Below, piece after piece: positions 43,763 to 51,560 of a DNA stretch of 64,000 bases (positions are counted from its first letter, which is position 1; each line of letters opens with the position of its first letter). The stretch spans positions 1 through 64,000 of the forward strand of contig CAVWGG010000021.1 of assembly GCA_963754535.1 (NCBI GenBank), given 5' to 3'. The notes below the pieces were generated by a model. That model searched no databases. It was not told where the DNA came from and worked only from the letters and a program-made list of their open reading frames with translations. The position numbers were made by a program, and so were the translations under genes. This DNA is from RPQJ01 sp963754535. GTDB taxonomy: Bacteria; Pseudomonadota; Gammaproteobacteria; Steroidobacterales; Steroidobacteraceae.

Positions 43763-44863
43763 CTATTTCAGCCTGAATTCGAACGGCAGCCGCCGCGCGT
43801 TGACGAACGCCTGCTCGCCGACCCGCGTCCACGGCACGACGTCCTGCCGGAACGCCAGGAAGTCCTCGATGATGCGACGGACGATGCGGTTTGGCGAAGT
43901 ATCGCCAGCATGGATCTCGTTCAGCACTTCGTTCGACTTTTCACCGCACGCAGTCAGGACGTCCTCCGGCAGGCTGCGCACGATCACGCCGTGCTTCTTC
44001 ACGAGCGTGCGCAGCGCCGGGCCGGATTGCGCGGTGTACTCGGCGTACATGTCGGTCGTCGCGGCATCGGCGGCCGTCCGCACGATCGCCTGCAGTTCGG
44101 GCGTGAGCGAGCGCCATGCCTGCTCGTTGACGGTGAGCTGCAGCGCGGGCCCCGACTCGTGGTAGCCGGGCGAATAGTAGTAACGGCAGACCTGGTAGAA
44201 GCCGAGCGCGAGGTCGTTGTACGGGCCGACCCATTCGGCGCCGTCGATCGCGCCAGACTGCAACGCGGGGAATATCTCGCCGCCCGGGAGCGAGACGGGA
44301 GTTACGCCGAGCTTCTGCAGCACGCGCCCCTGGTTGCCCGGAGTCCGGAACTTGAGCCCCTGCAGGTCGGCGAGCGAGCGGATTTCACGGCGGAACCAGC
44401 CGAACATCTGCGTGCCCGTGCTGCCCGCCTGGAAACCGCGGATGCCGAATGGCGCGTACAACTCGTCCCAGAGCTTCTGCCCGTTGCCGTGCTTGATCCA
44501 CGCGGCCATCTCGCCCATGGTGAAGCCGAACGGAAACGCCGTGAAGAACGCGCAACCTTCAGACTTGCCCGTGTGGTAATAGGCCGCGTCGTGCCCCATC
44601 TGCGCGGTGCCGTTCGCGACCGCGCCGAAGCATTCGAGCGCGGGCACGAGTTCGCCGGCCGCATACACCTTGATCGTCAGGCGACCGCCGCTCATCGCGG
44701 TGATGTTCGCCGCGAGCCGTTCGGCGCCCGTGCCGAGTCCGGGCAAGCCCCTGGGCCAGCTGGTGACCATGCGCCATTCCAGCAATCCCCTGGAGATGGC
44801 CGGCGCGGCAAATGCGGCGCCTCCGCCAAGCACGGCAGCCTTGAGTAACGACCTGCGTTTCAC
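43763..44863 (-). CDS. TRAP transporter substrate-binding protein (DctP/TakP-like)
   Basis: The 366-residue periplasmic binding protein has a twin-arginine-like signal (KRRSLLKAAVLGGG, 2-15). The segments LLEWRMVTSWPRGLPGLGTGAERLA, GELVPALECFGAVANGTAQMGHDAAYY and GAIDGAEWVGPYNDLALGFY resemble TakP, the 2-oxoacid-binding protein of Rhodobacter, and the mannitol/chloroaromatic group. A keto acid or similar carboxylate is therefore a reasonable guess. The GTG at 44863 has GGAG 8-10 nt upstream. It is encoded opposite to its permease genes, an unusual arrangement, so it must have its own promoter. Confidence 0.9.
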   Translation of the reverse strand: MKRRSLLKAAVLGGGAAFAAPAISRGLLEWRMVTSWPRGLPGLGTGAERLAANITAMSGGRLTIKVYAAGELVPALECFGAVANGTAQMGHDAAYYHTGKSEGCAFFTAFPFGFTMGEMAAWIKHGNGQKLWDELYAPFGIRGFQAGSTGTQMFGWFRREIRSLADLQGLKFRTPGNQGRVLQKLGVTPVSLPGGEIFPALQSGAIDGAEWVGPYNDLALGFYQVCRYYYSPGYHESGPALQLTVNEQAWRSLTPELQAIVRTAADAATTDMYAEYTAQSGPALRTLVKKHGVIVRSLPEDVLTACGEKSNEVLNEIHAGDTSPNRIVRRIIEDFLAFRQDVVPWTRVGEQAFVNARRLPFEFRLK

Positions 44864-45017
44864 GCGCGATTCTCCACTGGACCCTTGCTCCCGACGGCCG
44901 CCATACGATAGCAGCACGCGTGCAGCGACGTACCGCGCCTGACCGCGAATCACTTGACACAGCTGACCCGCCATAGGACGGTGCGCGCCACTGTCGACAT
45001 CCCCGGGGCCTTCCAAC

Positions 45018-46364
45018 TTGCACGCATCAAGCCACGAACTGAGCCGGACGCTGCTGCCGCGCCACATCACGATGATCACGATCGGCGGCGTCATCGGCGC
45101 CGGCCTGTTCGTCGGCAGCAGTGCCGCCATCGCGGCGGCCGGCCCTGCGGCACTGATTTCCTACATCCTGGCGGGCACGATCGTCTTCATCGTGATGCGC
45201 ATGCTCGGCGAGATGGCCATCACCCACCCGCAAGTGCGGACGTTCACCGAGTTCTCGCGTGCCGGCCTCGGCGACGCCGCCGGCTTCATCGCCGGGTGGC
45301 TCTACTGGTATTTCTGGATCGTCGTGGTGCCGATCGAGGCGATCGCAGGCGCACAGATCCTGCAGCAGTGGATCAACCTGCCGATGTGGCAGCTCGGCCT
45401 TGCACTCATGGTGGTAATGACGGCCGTGAACCTGCTCTCGGCGCGCTCGTACGGCGAATTCGAATTCTGGTTCTCGTCGATCAAGGTCGCGGCGATAGTC
45501 GCCTTCATTCTCGTCACGGGCGCGTTCGCCTTCGGCCTCACTTCGCCCGAGGGTGCGACCTTCGCGAACCTGACGGACCATGGCGGCTTCGCTCCCAAGG
45601 GCTGGATACCGGTGATCGCGACCGTGACGACGGTGTTCTTCTCGCTCGTCGGCGCAGAGATCACGACTGTGGCAGCGGCCGAATCAAAGGATCCCGAGAA
45701 GGCCGTCGTGCGCATGGCCACCACGATCACGTGGCGCATCCTGCTGTTCTACGTCGTGTCGCTGGGACTGATCGTCTGCGTCGTCGCCTGGCCGATGATC
45801 AAGCCGGGCGAATCGCCGTTCACGCTGGCGCTCAACGTCATGGGGTTCAAGTGGGGCAGCGCGGTGATGAGCTTCATCATCCTGACGGCCGTGCTCTCGT
45901 GCCTCAATTCCGCCGTTTACGTCTGCTCGCGCGTGCTGCACGTGATGGCGGACCGTGGCGACGCGCCGCGCTGGCTGGCCGAGGTGAATTCGCACCGCGT
46001 GCCCGCCCGCTCGATCCTGCTGGGCTCGGTGGTCGGCGTGATCGGCGTAGTCATCGCGATCGTCTCGCCGAACCGGGTCTTCGCGTTCCTGATCAGCACC
46101 ACGGGCACCGTGATCCTGTTCGTGTACCTGATGACCGCCTTCGCGCACGTCCGGCTGCGCCGCCGGCATCCGGAAACCGAAACCAAGGCAGTGCGCGTCT
46201 GGCTGTTCCCCTGGCTCAGCTACGTGACCATAGGCGCCATGTTCGCGGTGCTGATCGCGATGGCGGTGACGCCGGAGCTCGCGAGCCAGTTCTACTTCAG
46301 CCTGCTGACGCTCGCGGTCGTGGTGGGCTCGTATTACGCGTTCCGCAAGCCGCGGGGCGGTTGA
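45018..46364 (+). CDS. Amino acid permease, GabP-like (APC/AAT family)
   Basis: The 448-residue, 12-helix permease matches GABA permease closely by eye: HELSRTLLPRHITMITIGGVIGAGLFVGSS (6-35), VMRMLGEMAITHP, GWLYWYFWIVVVPIEA, GEFEFWFSSIKV and FSLVGAEITTVAAAESKDPEKAV. It probably imports GABA or another amino acid with protons. The start is TTG 45018, since no ATG or GTG fits the conserved N-terminus. It is divergent from the TRAP binding-protein gene across 154 bp. The catabolic aminotransferase/dehydrogenase operon begins about 4 kb downstream, so a shared substrate is possible but unproven. Confidence 0.9.
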   Translation: MHASSHELSRTLLPRHITMITIGGVIGAGLFVGSSAAIAAAGPAALISYILAGTIVFIVMRMLGEMAITHPQVRTFTEFSRAGLGDAAGFIAGWLYWYFWIVVVPIEAIAGAQILQQWINLPMWQLGLALMVVMTAVNLLSARSYGEFEFWFSSIKVAAIVAFILVTGAFAFGLTSPEGATFANLTDHGGFAPKGWIPVIATVTTVFFSLVGAEITTVAAAESKDPEKAVVRMATTITWRILLFYVVSLGLIVCVVAWPMIKPGESPFTLALNVMGFKWGSAVMSFIILTAVLSCLNSAVYVCSRVLHVMADRGDAPRWLAEVNSHRVPARSILLGSVVGVIGVVIAIVSPNRVFAFLISTTGTVILFVYLMTAFAHVRLRRRHPETETKAVRVWLFPWLSYVTIGAMFAVLIAMAVTPELASQFYFSLLTLAVVVGSYYAFRKPRGG

Positions 46365-46375
46365 ACCGAGACTGA

Positions 46376-46407
46376 CGAGGGCCATGGCCCGAACGCCATG
46401 GCCCTCG
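46376..46407. terminator. Perfect 13-bp hairpin between convergent genes
   Basis: CGAGGGCCATGGC (46376-46388) and GCCATGGCCCTCG (46395-46407) form a perfect 13-bp stem with a 6-nt loop in the 61-bp gap between the permease and the secreted hypothetical gene. There is no T run on either side. It is a likely bidirectional terminator. Confidence 0.65.
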
Positions 46408-46425
46408 CCGTCGTGCACGACCGGG

Positions 46426-46899
46426 CTAGCCGCCGTTCTGGCCCGTCACCGACTTCGTGCAGCTCCTGGCATCCTTGTCGCAAGCGACGTTCACCGTGCG
46501 TGAGTTCACCTGCCCGCCCGGCAGCGTGCGCATCACGTCCTTGGCATAGCCTGTCTCGGTGCGCTGCGCGTCGCTCGAGTATGTGGTCGTCCGCCCGTTG
46601 AAGCCCGTAGTGGTCGCATCTACAGACCGGGTACCGGCCGCGCGATCGTTGACCACCGTCGTATCACGCGTCGCGGTCTTGCCGTCGTTGCGCGTGGCGG
46701 TCGTGCTGCGGGTATGGCCATTGGCGGTGCGCTGGCCGGCCGTTGAACGCGACCAGCTGCCGCTGGCACCCTGCGCTCCGTGGGCTTTGTGCTTGCCGCC
46801 GTTGTCAGCCCGGGCTTCTGCCACCATGGCACCGGCAAAGACCAGCGTCGCGCTCACGGTTGCGACAGCGGCCAATCGGGTCAATTTCACATAAAACAT
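46426..46899 (-). CDS. Secreted Thr-rich hypothetical protein
   Basis: The 157-residue product has a signal peptide (cleavage near AEARA, about 30) and a mature part dominated by Thr, Arg, Gly, Ser and Asn with low-complexity runs (TTATRNDGKTATRDTTVV). A more ordered C-terminus with two cysteines follows (VNVACDKDARSCTKSV). I do not recognise a domain; it may be an extracellular or periplasmic intrinsically disordered protein. It is probably a single-gene unit, with a palindrome in its leader and a strong hairpin after its stop. Confidence 0.65.
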   Translation of the reverse strand: MFYVKLTRLAAVATVSATLVFAGAMVAEARADNGGKHKAHGAQGASGSWSRSTAGQRTANGHTRSTTATRNDGKTATRDTTVVNDRAAGTRSVDATTTGFNGRTTTYSSDAQRTETGYAKDVMRTLPGGQVNSRTVNVACDKDARSCTKSVTGQNGG

Positions 46900-46921
46900 C
46901 GGGTCGTTCCTTGCTGCGTGA

Positions 46922-46946
46922 GAGGGATGAAGTGCGTACTTCCCTC
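46922..46946 (-). promoter_or_regulatory. Imperfect palindrome upstream of the Thr-rich gene
   Basis: GAGGG-ATG-AAGT / GCGT / ACTTCCCTC forms a 9-bp stem with a three-base bulge, 22 nt before the start codon. It may be an operator or a leader hairpin. The rest of 46900-47020 shows no clear element. Confidence 0.3.
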
Positions 46947-47020
46947 AGAACGCGACACGGACCGCTGCGTTGACAAGGCCTCGCGCAATGCAAGGCCGTG
47001 CCACCGCTGGCGACGCGCCT

Positions 47021-47803
47021 TCAGCCCTCTCCTGCGCGCAGGGATTCGCCGTTACCGCGCGCAGTCAGGTGCCAAAGGATGCCGAGCACCGCCATCGCCC
47101 AGACGATCACCGGGCTCGACGGCAGGTCCGTAAACAGCGAGACGGCAAGGCCCACGACATAACTCGCAAATGCGACCGCATAACCCAGCACCAGCTGCCG
47201 GTTGCGCGCATGACGGTACGTCGCGAGCGCGGGCACGATCAGCGTGGTGAACACGAGATAGACGCCGACGAGTTGCACGGACAGCGTGACCATCACCGCG
47301 AACAGCACGTAGAAGCCGATCGTGCCGATGCGGCTGCGCCAGCGGAACCAGACGACCAGGAACACGGCGGTGAGCACCGCAGCGCGCACCAGCTGCTCCG
47401 TCGAGACCCAGAGAATCTGCCCGGCCAGCAGGTCCTTCAGTTCCTCGCCACCGTGCGGGTTGTTGGCGAGCAGCAGGATCTGCGCCGTCGAGGCGAGCAC
47501 GAACAACACACCGATCAAAGCCTCCTGCACCTCGGGACGCTTGCGCTCGGTCCACGTGAGCAGCAAGGCGCCCAACAGCGCCGCGACTACCGCGGCCCCC
47601 TGCGTCGTCCAACCCTGCAACTCCATGCCGAACGAGTGTGCGGCGATCACGCCGAGACCCGCGACTTGCGCGATCGCCAGGTCGATGAAGACGATGCCGC
47701 GCCTGAGCACCTGCTGCCCGAGCGGCACGTGCGACAGCACGACGAGGATGCCGGCCACGAGGGCCGGCCACAGGATGCTGATGTCACCGGCGAGATCGTT
47801 CAT
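47021..47803 (-). CDS. Zinc/manganese-type ABC transporter permease (ZnuB-like)
   Basis: The 260-residue ABC-3 family permease has about eight helices. Family features include PLGQQVLRRGIVFIDLAIAQVAGLG (27-51), EALIGVLFVLAS and VYLVFTTLIVPALATY. It would form the channel for the adjacent ZnuA-like binding protein, whose stop overlaps its ATG by 4 nt. No ATPase gene follows; the next gene, 121 bp downstream, is unrelated. The ATPase must therefore be encoded elsewhere, or the pair is a divergent system. Zinc is inferred from family and partner. Confidence 0.92.
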   Translation of the reverse strand: MNDLAGDISILWPALVAGILVVLSHVPLGQQVLRRGIVFIDLAIAQVAGLGVIAAHSFGMELQGWTTQGAAVVAALLGALLLTWTERKRPEVQEALIGVLFVLASTAQILLLANNPHGGEELKDLLAGQILWVSTEQLVRAAVLTAVFLVVWFRWRSRIGTIGFYVLFAVMVTLSVQLVGVYLVFTTLIVPALATYRHARNRQLVLGYAVAFASYVVGLAVSLFTDLPSSPVIVWAMAVLGILWHLTARGNGESLRAGEG

Positions 47804-48705
47804 TTGGCGCCTGCCTGCAGGCGGCGGAGCGTGTCGTCGAACAGGCCGAAGAGGTCCTTCGCCTCCGGTGTGCCCCCCACGGAGAACGGCAGCAGCACGA
47901 CTGGCGCCTGCACGCGTTGCGCCAGCCAGTCGGAAGCCTTCGGATCGTTGTAGGCGTTGCGCAGGATCATCTTCGGCGGCGTGGCGCCGAGCCTGGACAC
48001 GATACCCGCGAGATACCCCGCGCTCGGCGGCACGCCGGGCTTGGGTTCGATCGCCGCGAGCTCATTCATGCCGAGCCAGTGGATCAGGTAGGTCTGGTCC
48101 TTGTGGATGACGACCACCGGAACGTCCTTGAGCGTCGCGGCCTGCGCCGTCCAGCGCGTCATGGCCTGTTGCCACCGCGCCTGGAAGTCCGCGCCTCGCT
48201 GCCGGTAGTACGCGGCGTTGGGCGCGTCGATCTGCGCAAGCCGCGCCGACAGCGCCTTCGCAGCCGCCGCGATGTTGCGCGGATCGAGCTGCACGTGCGG
48301 GTTGCCGAGCGGGTGCACGTCGCCCATCGAGCGATCGACTGCCGTCGGAATGTCGAGCAACCGCAAGGCGGAGGCGACCTCGAAATACCCGGGTGCGCCG
48401 GGCTGGATCTTCGCATTGCTGGATTCCTGCAGCAGCACCGGCAACCAGCCGATTTCGAGTTCAGCACCCGTCGCGACGACGAGGTCGGCCGAACGGGCCC
48501 GGGCCACGAGGCTCGGCTTGGCGTCGACGCGGTGCACGTCCTGCAACGGGCTCGTGGCCGTGTAGACGTTCACCTTGTCGCCGCCGAGTTCCGTCACCAG
48601 CGAGCCCCAGTCGGACGTCGTGGCCAGCACCTTGATGGCTGCGTTCGCCGGCAGCGCGGCGCTCAGCGCGCAGGCGCAACACAGGGCACGGATAAATGTG
48701 TTCAT
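47800..48705 (-). CDS. Zinc/manganese-type ABC transporter substrate-binding protein (ZnuA-like)
   Basis: The 301-residue periplasmic protein has a signal peptide (cleavage near ANAA, 21-24) and the cluster A-I fold. Metal ligands are His58 (LQDVHRVD), His137 (GNPHVQLDP) and His201 (VIHKDQTYL), with a C-terminal acidic ligand. The His/Asp-rich loop of many ZnuA proteins is absent. It lies 9 nt after the outer-membrane protein gene and overlaps the permease gene by 4 nt. Confidence 0.92.
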   Translation of the reverse strand: MNTFIRALCCACALSAALPANAAIKVLATTSDWGSLVTELGGDKVNVYTATSPLQDVHRVDAKPSLVARARSADLVVATGAELEIGWLPVLLQESSNAKIQPGAPGYFEVASALRLLDIPTAVDRSMGDVHPLGNPHVQLDPRNIAAAAKALSARLAQIDAPNAAYYRQRGADFQARWQQAMTRWTAQAATLKDVPVVVIHKDQTYLIHWLGMNELAAIEPKPGVPPSAGYLAGIVSRLGATPPKMILRNAYNDPKASDWLAQRVQAPVVLLPFSVGGTPEAKDLFGLFDDTLRRLQAGAK

Positions 48706-48714
48706 GGCGATCTC

Positions 48715-50100
48715 CTAGAACTTGTGCGCGCCGTGGGCGCCGAGAGCGTAGATGTACTGCAGTAGCAGCTGCCGGTCGGTCTCGGCGTCGCGCGAGTCGT
48801 CCCATGCGTACTGCGCGCGCAGGCGCGAGAACTCGCTGGGACTGAAGTCGATCATCGTCGTGATGCGGCTCGGCGAGCCGGGCAGCAACAGCGGGAAGTC
48901 GCTCGCCAGCAGGTCGCCGTTCTGGACGAGGCCGATGTGCGTCGAGCCCGAGTCGAGTTCGTCGTAGCGCACGCCGAAGCGCCACCGTGGATTGAACTGG
49001 TACACGCCCTGGACGTACCAGCCGTCCTGTTCGCTGCGATACGAGTCGTTGAGCCCGGCACCTGCGACGTCGTAGGTAAGCGATCCGTCCTCGGTGCGAC
49101 GCATGTACTCCGCCTGCAGCTTGAAGGCCTGCCGACGGGTGCTGGACGCCGGCGTCCACTTGAACGTCGCGTCGACGATCCACGTCTCGGAGCTGCCGGT
49201 GAACGAGTTCGTGACGGCATTGCCGGCGCTGTCGACGTCCTCATAGGTGCGGTCTTCGGCGTCCATGTCCATCCACGACAATCCCGCGCGCCACCCGATC
49301 GAGTCGCCGAGATCGCCGCCGACATGCGTGAAAAGTGTCGCGCCGTTGAGGCCGTTGCGACCGAGGCGCGTGCCTGGGAATTCACCTCCGTTGCCCGTTT
49401 CCGCGCCGAACTCGAGGAACAGGTCCGTCGGCGCGAGCCACTTGACCTGCACGCCGTCCTGGCCGAACTGCCCGCCATAGAAGGCCTGGTACACGAGCGG
49501 CTGGTCGACGAAGTCCCACGCGTGCGCGTGGATCTCGTTCAGGTACCCGAAACCGGAGAAGAAGCGCCCGCCCTTGACCGAGAACCCTGCCGGCAGCGAC
49601 GTGGTGCGCGCGAACGCCTCTTCGACGCCGATCTCGCCTTCGGCCGACAGGGCCATGGTCAAGGCGGCCGTGAAATAGGGATCGACGCTGGCTGCAAGCG
49701 TCACTTCGGACTCGCCGAGATTGAAGCTGCGATCACCGGGCCCGACCTCGCCGCCGCTCGGCATGAAGCCGGCAAAGTGGAAGTCGCCCGGGTCTTGTGA
49801 CAGGTCGGCGTAGGTGCCGGTCATGATCGCCGAAATGGCAGGATTGAATGCCGACGAATTTCGTGCAGGTGTCGGGGACGCAGGAGGCGGCGTTTCGACC
49901 GGCGCGGCGGCAACCACCGCTGCCGTCGTCTCCAGTTGATCAATGCGGGTTTCGAGCGCGGTCACGCGCTGCGCGTACTCGGCCTTCAGCGCCGCGATCT
50001 CGGCACGGAGTGCCGCGACGTCGTCTGCCGCCTGAGCGGCGGCGGGGGCCACCATGACGGCGATGGCCACGGGCCCGATGATGCGGGACAGGTATCCCAT
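48715..50100 (-). CDS. Outer-membrane porin-like protein, zinc-operon associated
   Basis: The 461-residue product has a signal peptide (cleavage near AQAAD, 25) and a short coiled coil (VAALRAEIAALKAEYAQRVTALETRIDQLE, about 28-57). A Pro-rich linker leads into a long beta-barrel with repeated amphipathic strands and internal ETGNGGEFPG and HAHAWD, ending in GAHGAHKF. The trimeric coiled coil plus barrel layout resembles outer-membrane porins found beside znuABC genes. A role in zinc entry across the outer membrane is inferred from position. It sits 69 nt after the small Cys/His protein gene. Confidence 0.78.
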   Translation of the reverse strand: MGYLSRIIGPVAIAVMVAPAAAQAADDVAALRAEIAALKAEYAQRVTALETRIDQLETTAAVVAAAPVETPPPASPTPARNSSAFNPAISAIMTGTYADLSQDPGDFHFAGFMPSGGEVGPGDRSFNLGESEVTLAASVDPYFTAALTMALSAEGEIGVEEAFARTTSLPAGFSVKGGRFFSGFGYLNEIHAHAWDFVDQPLVYQAFYGGQFGQDGVQVKWLAPTDLFLEFGAETGNGGEFPGTRLGRNGLNGATLFTHVGGDLGDSIGWRAGLSWMDMDAEDRTYEDVDSAGNAVTNSFTGSSETWIVDATFKWTPASSTRRQAFKLQAEYMRRTEDGSLTYDVAGAGLNDSYRSEQDGWYVQGVYQFNPRWRFGVRYDELDSGSTHIGLVQNGDLLASDFPLLLPGSPSRITTMIDFSPSEFSRLRAQYAWDDSRDAETDRQLLLQYIYALGAHGAHKF

Positions 50101-50169
50101 CGGATGATCCTCGTTGAACTAAAGCGGGTCGGCCGCGAAGGGGCCGGCGTGATCGAGCGGATCGATCGT

Positions 50170-50481
50170 TCAGCGAGGAGGCGCGCGGGCGAGAAAAGCG
50201 CGGCGCGCGGCGCGCAACACCGGGGCTTCGAAGCGACAGGGTCGCAGCGTGCCCGAGACCTGGAGAGCCAGGAAAAAGACGACCGCGGCACCACCGGCCA
50301 TGACCAGCAGCGGCGCGTGCGAGACGCATTCCTTGCAGAGGGTCGTGCGCTCGCCGGCCGGGAGCTGCTGGTCGGGCCCGCTGGCGGCATGGCCGAATTC
50401 ATGCAGCAACGCCGCCGACTGCGCGAACAGGAACGCAATCAGCGCGAAGGCGACCAGCCAATGGCGACGGGACGGACTCAG
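50170..50481 (-). CDS. Small DUF2946-like Cys/His membrane protein, probable CTG start
   Basis: The coding pattern is clear from about 50481: RRHWLVAFALIAFLFAQSAALLHEFGH (a signal or membrane helix) and then CKECVSHAPLLVMAGG, a second helix and a basic tail. The CxxC and HEF..H residues could bind metal. No ATG, GTG or TTG lies in frame before the helix, and a TGA closes the frame at 50488-50490. I chose CTG 50481, which has GGAG 9 nt upstream. A GTG at 50491 is in the wrong frame, so a one-base error or frameshift is the alternative. Position suggests it is the first gene of the zinc operon. Confidence 0.55.
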   Translation of the reverse strand: MSPSRRHWLVAFALIAFLFAQSAALLHEFGHAASGPDQQLPAGERTTLCKECVSHAPLLVMAGGAAVVFFLALQVSGTLRPCRFEAPVLRAARRAFLARAPPR

Positions 50482-50507
50482 GACGACTCACTCCGTTGCA
50501 ACGCCCT

Positions 50508-50524
50508 GAAATACTAACTTAAAG
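50508..50524 (-). promoter_or_regulatory. AT-rich candidate Zur-type operator/promoter of the zinc operon
   Basis: GAAATACTAACTTAAAG is strikingly AT-rich for this genome and lies just upstream of the zinc operon. One half resembles the GAAATNNTA half-site of Zur boxes, but dyad symmetry is poor. Treat it as a weak candidate. Confidence 0.25.
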
Positions 50525-50556
50525 CCGCGGACGCTGCTCGCAGCAACCCCGTCAGG

Positions 50557-50565
50557 TGCTATAGC
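50557..50565 (+). promoter_or_regulatory. Extended -10 TGC-TATAGC before the retropepsin-like gene
   Basis: TGCTATAGC forms an extended -10 element separated by 6 nt from the ATG at 50572. The transcript of the long downstream operon would start at or very near the initiation codon, with no leader. No -35 is obvious and no Shine-Dalgarno is present. Confidence 0.5.
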
Positions 50566-50571
50566 CTTGGC

Positions 50572-51546
50572 ATGGCCGTCACATTCCGCGCCTCCCGACC
50601 GTCTGCGGCGCCCACGCTGGCCGCCATGGCGTGGATCCTTGCCGTCCTCCTGCCCGGCTCTCATGCAGTGGCCCAGGTCGATCCTGCCGCGCCGCATGTC
50701 CTCGACGAAGTCGTGGTCAGCGCACCTGAACCGCGCTACGTGGCTCCGACGACGCGCGATCGCATCGGTCGCATCTGGGCTCCCGTCCTCATCAACGGCA
50801 AGGGTCCGTATCGGCTGGTGCTGGACACCGGCGCCACCCGCTCGGCGGTCATCCAGCGCGTGGTCGACGATGCCGGTCTGCCGGTGCACGCCAGGCCCGT
50901 GAGGCTGCGCGGCGTCACGGGTTCGGCCATCGTGCCGGCCGTCCACGCCGACACCCTCGAGTTCGGCGAACTGGTGATCGAAAACGCGACGCTGCCAATC
51001 GTCGCCGACGCCTTCGGCGGCGCGGACGGAGTGCTCGGCGGCGAGGGCATGAAGGACAAGCGCATCCACATCGAGTTCCTCAAGGACCGGATCAGCATCG
51101 TTCGCTCGCACGGCGCCGCGGCTCCGGCCGGATTCTCGACGGTGCCATTCAAGTACAGCGTCAGCCGCGGGATGCGCGTCGAGGTCATGGTCGGACCGGT
51201 TCGCACCACGGCCCTGATCGATTCGGGCGCGCAGGTGACCGTCGGCAACCTGGCACTGCGCGAGGCGCTCGCCCGCAGGCGCGGCATGCACGACCCGTAC
51301 GACGATGCGATCATCGGCGTCACCGAGGACGTGCAGCAGGCGGCACGGGTGCGGATTCCGAACATCGTCGCAGGCGACCTGCTGGTGAAGAACGCCGAAA
51401 TCATGTTCAGCGACCTGCACATCTTCGAGCATTGGCAGCTGGTGTCGAAGCCGGCGCTGATCATCGGCATGGACGTTCTTGGCGCGCTCGATACACTGGT
51501 GATCGACTACCGTCGCAACGAATTGCAGATCAAGGTTCGGCGCTGA
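50572..51546 (+). CDS. Periplasmic retropepsin-like aspartic protease, two active sites in one chain
   Basis: The 324-residue product has an N-terminal signal or anchor (MAWILAVLLPGSHAVAQ, cleavage about 35). Two retropepsin-type lobes follow: RLVLDTGATRSAV with Asp85 and TALIDSGAQVTVG with Asp217. Each lobe ends with a typical LGG or IIGMDVLG segment. Viral retropepsins dimerise to bring two DTG motifs together; here both are on one polypeptide, as in pepsins. It heads the long operon, 14 nt before the SMP-30 gene. The preceding LDEVVVSAPEPRY is conserved in related bacterial proteins as I recall. The substrate is unknown. Confidence 0.85.
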   Translation: MAVTFRASRPSAAPTLAAMAWILAVLLPGSHAVAQVDPAAPHVLDEVVVSAPEPRYVAPTTRDRIGRIWAPVLINGKGPYRLVLDTGATRSAVIQRVVDDAGLPVHARPVRLRGVTGSAIVPAVHADTLEFGELVIENATLPIVADAFGGADGVLGGEGMKDKRIHIEFLKDRISIVRSHGAAAPAGFSTVPFKYSVSRGMRVEVMVGPVRTTALIDSGAQVTVGNLALREALARRRGMHDPYDDAIIGVTEDVQQAARVRIPNIVAGDLLVKNAEIMFSDLHIFEHWQLVSKPALIIGMDVLGALDTLVIDYRRNELQIKVRR

Positions 51547-51560
51547 CCAGGGGAGCAGGC

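Noticed and set aside
44954..44980. Perfect TTGACA as a promoter for the GabP-like gene
   Set aside because: No -10 hexamer occurs at 15-19 bp; the nearest CATAGG is only 12 bp away.
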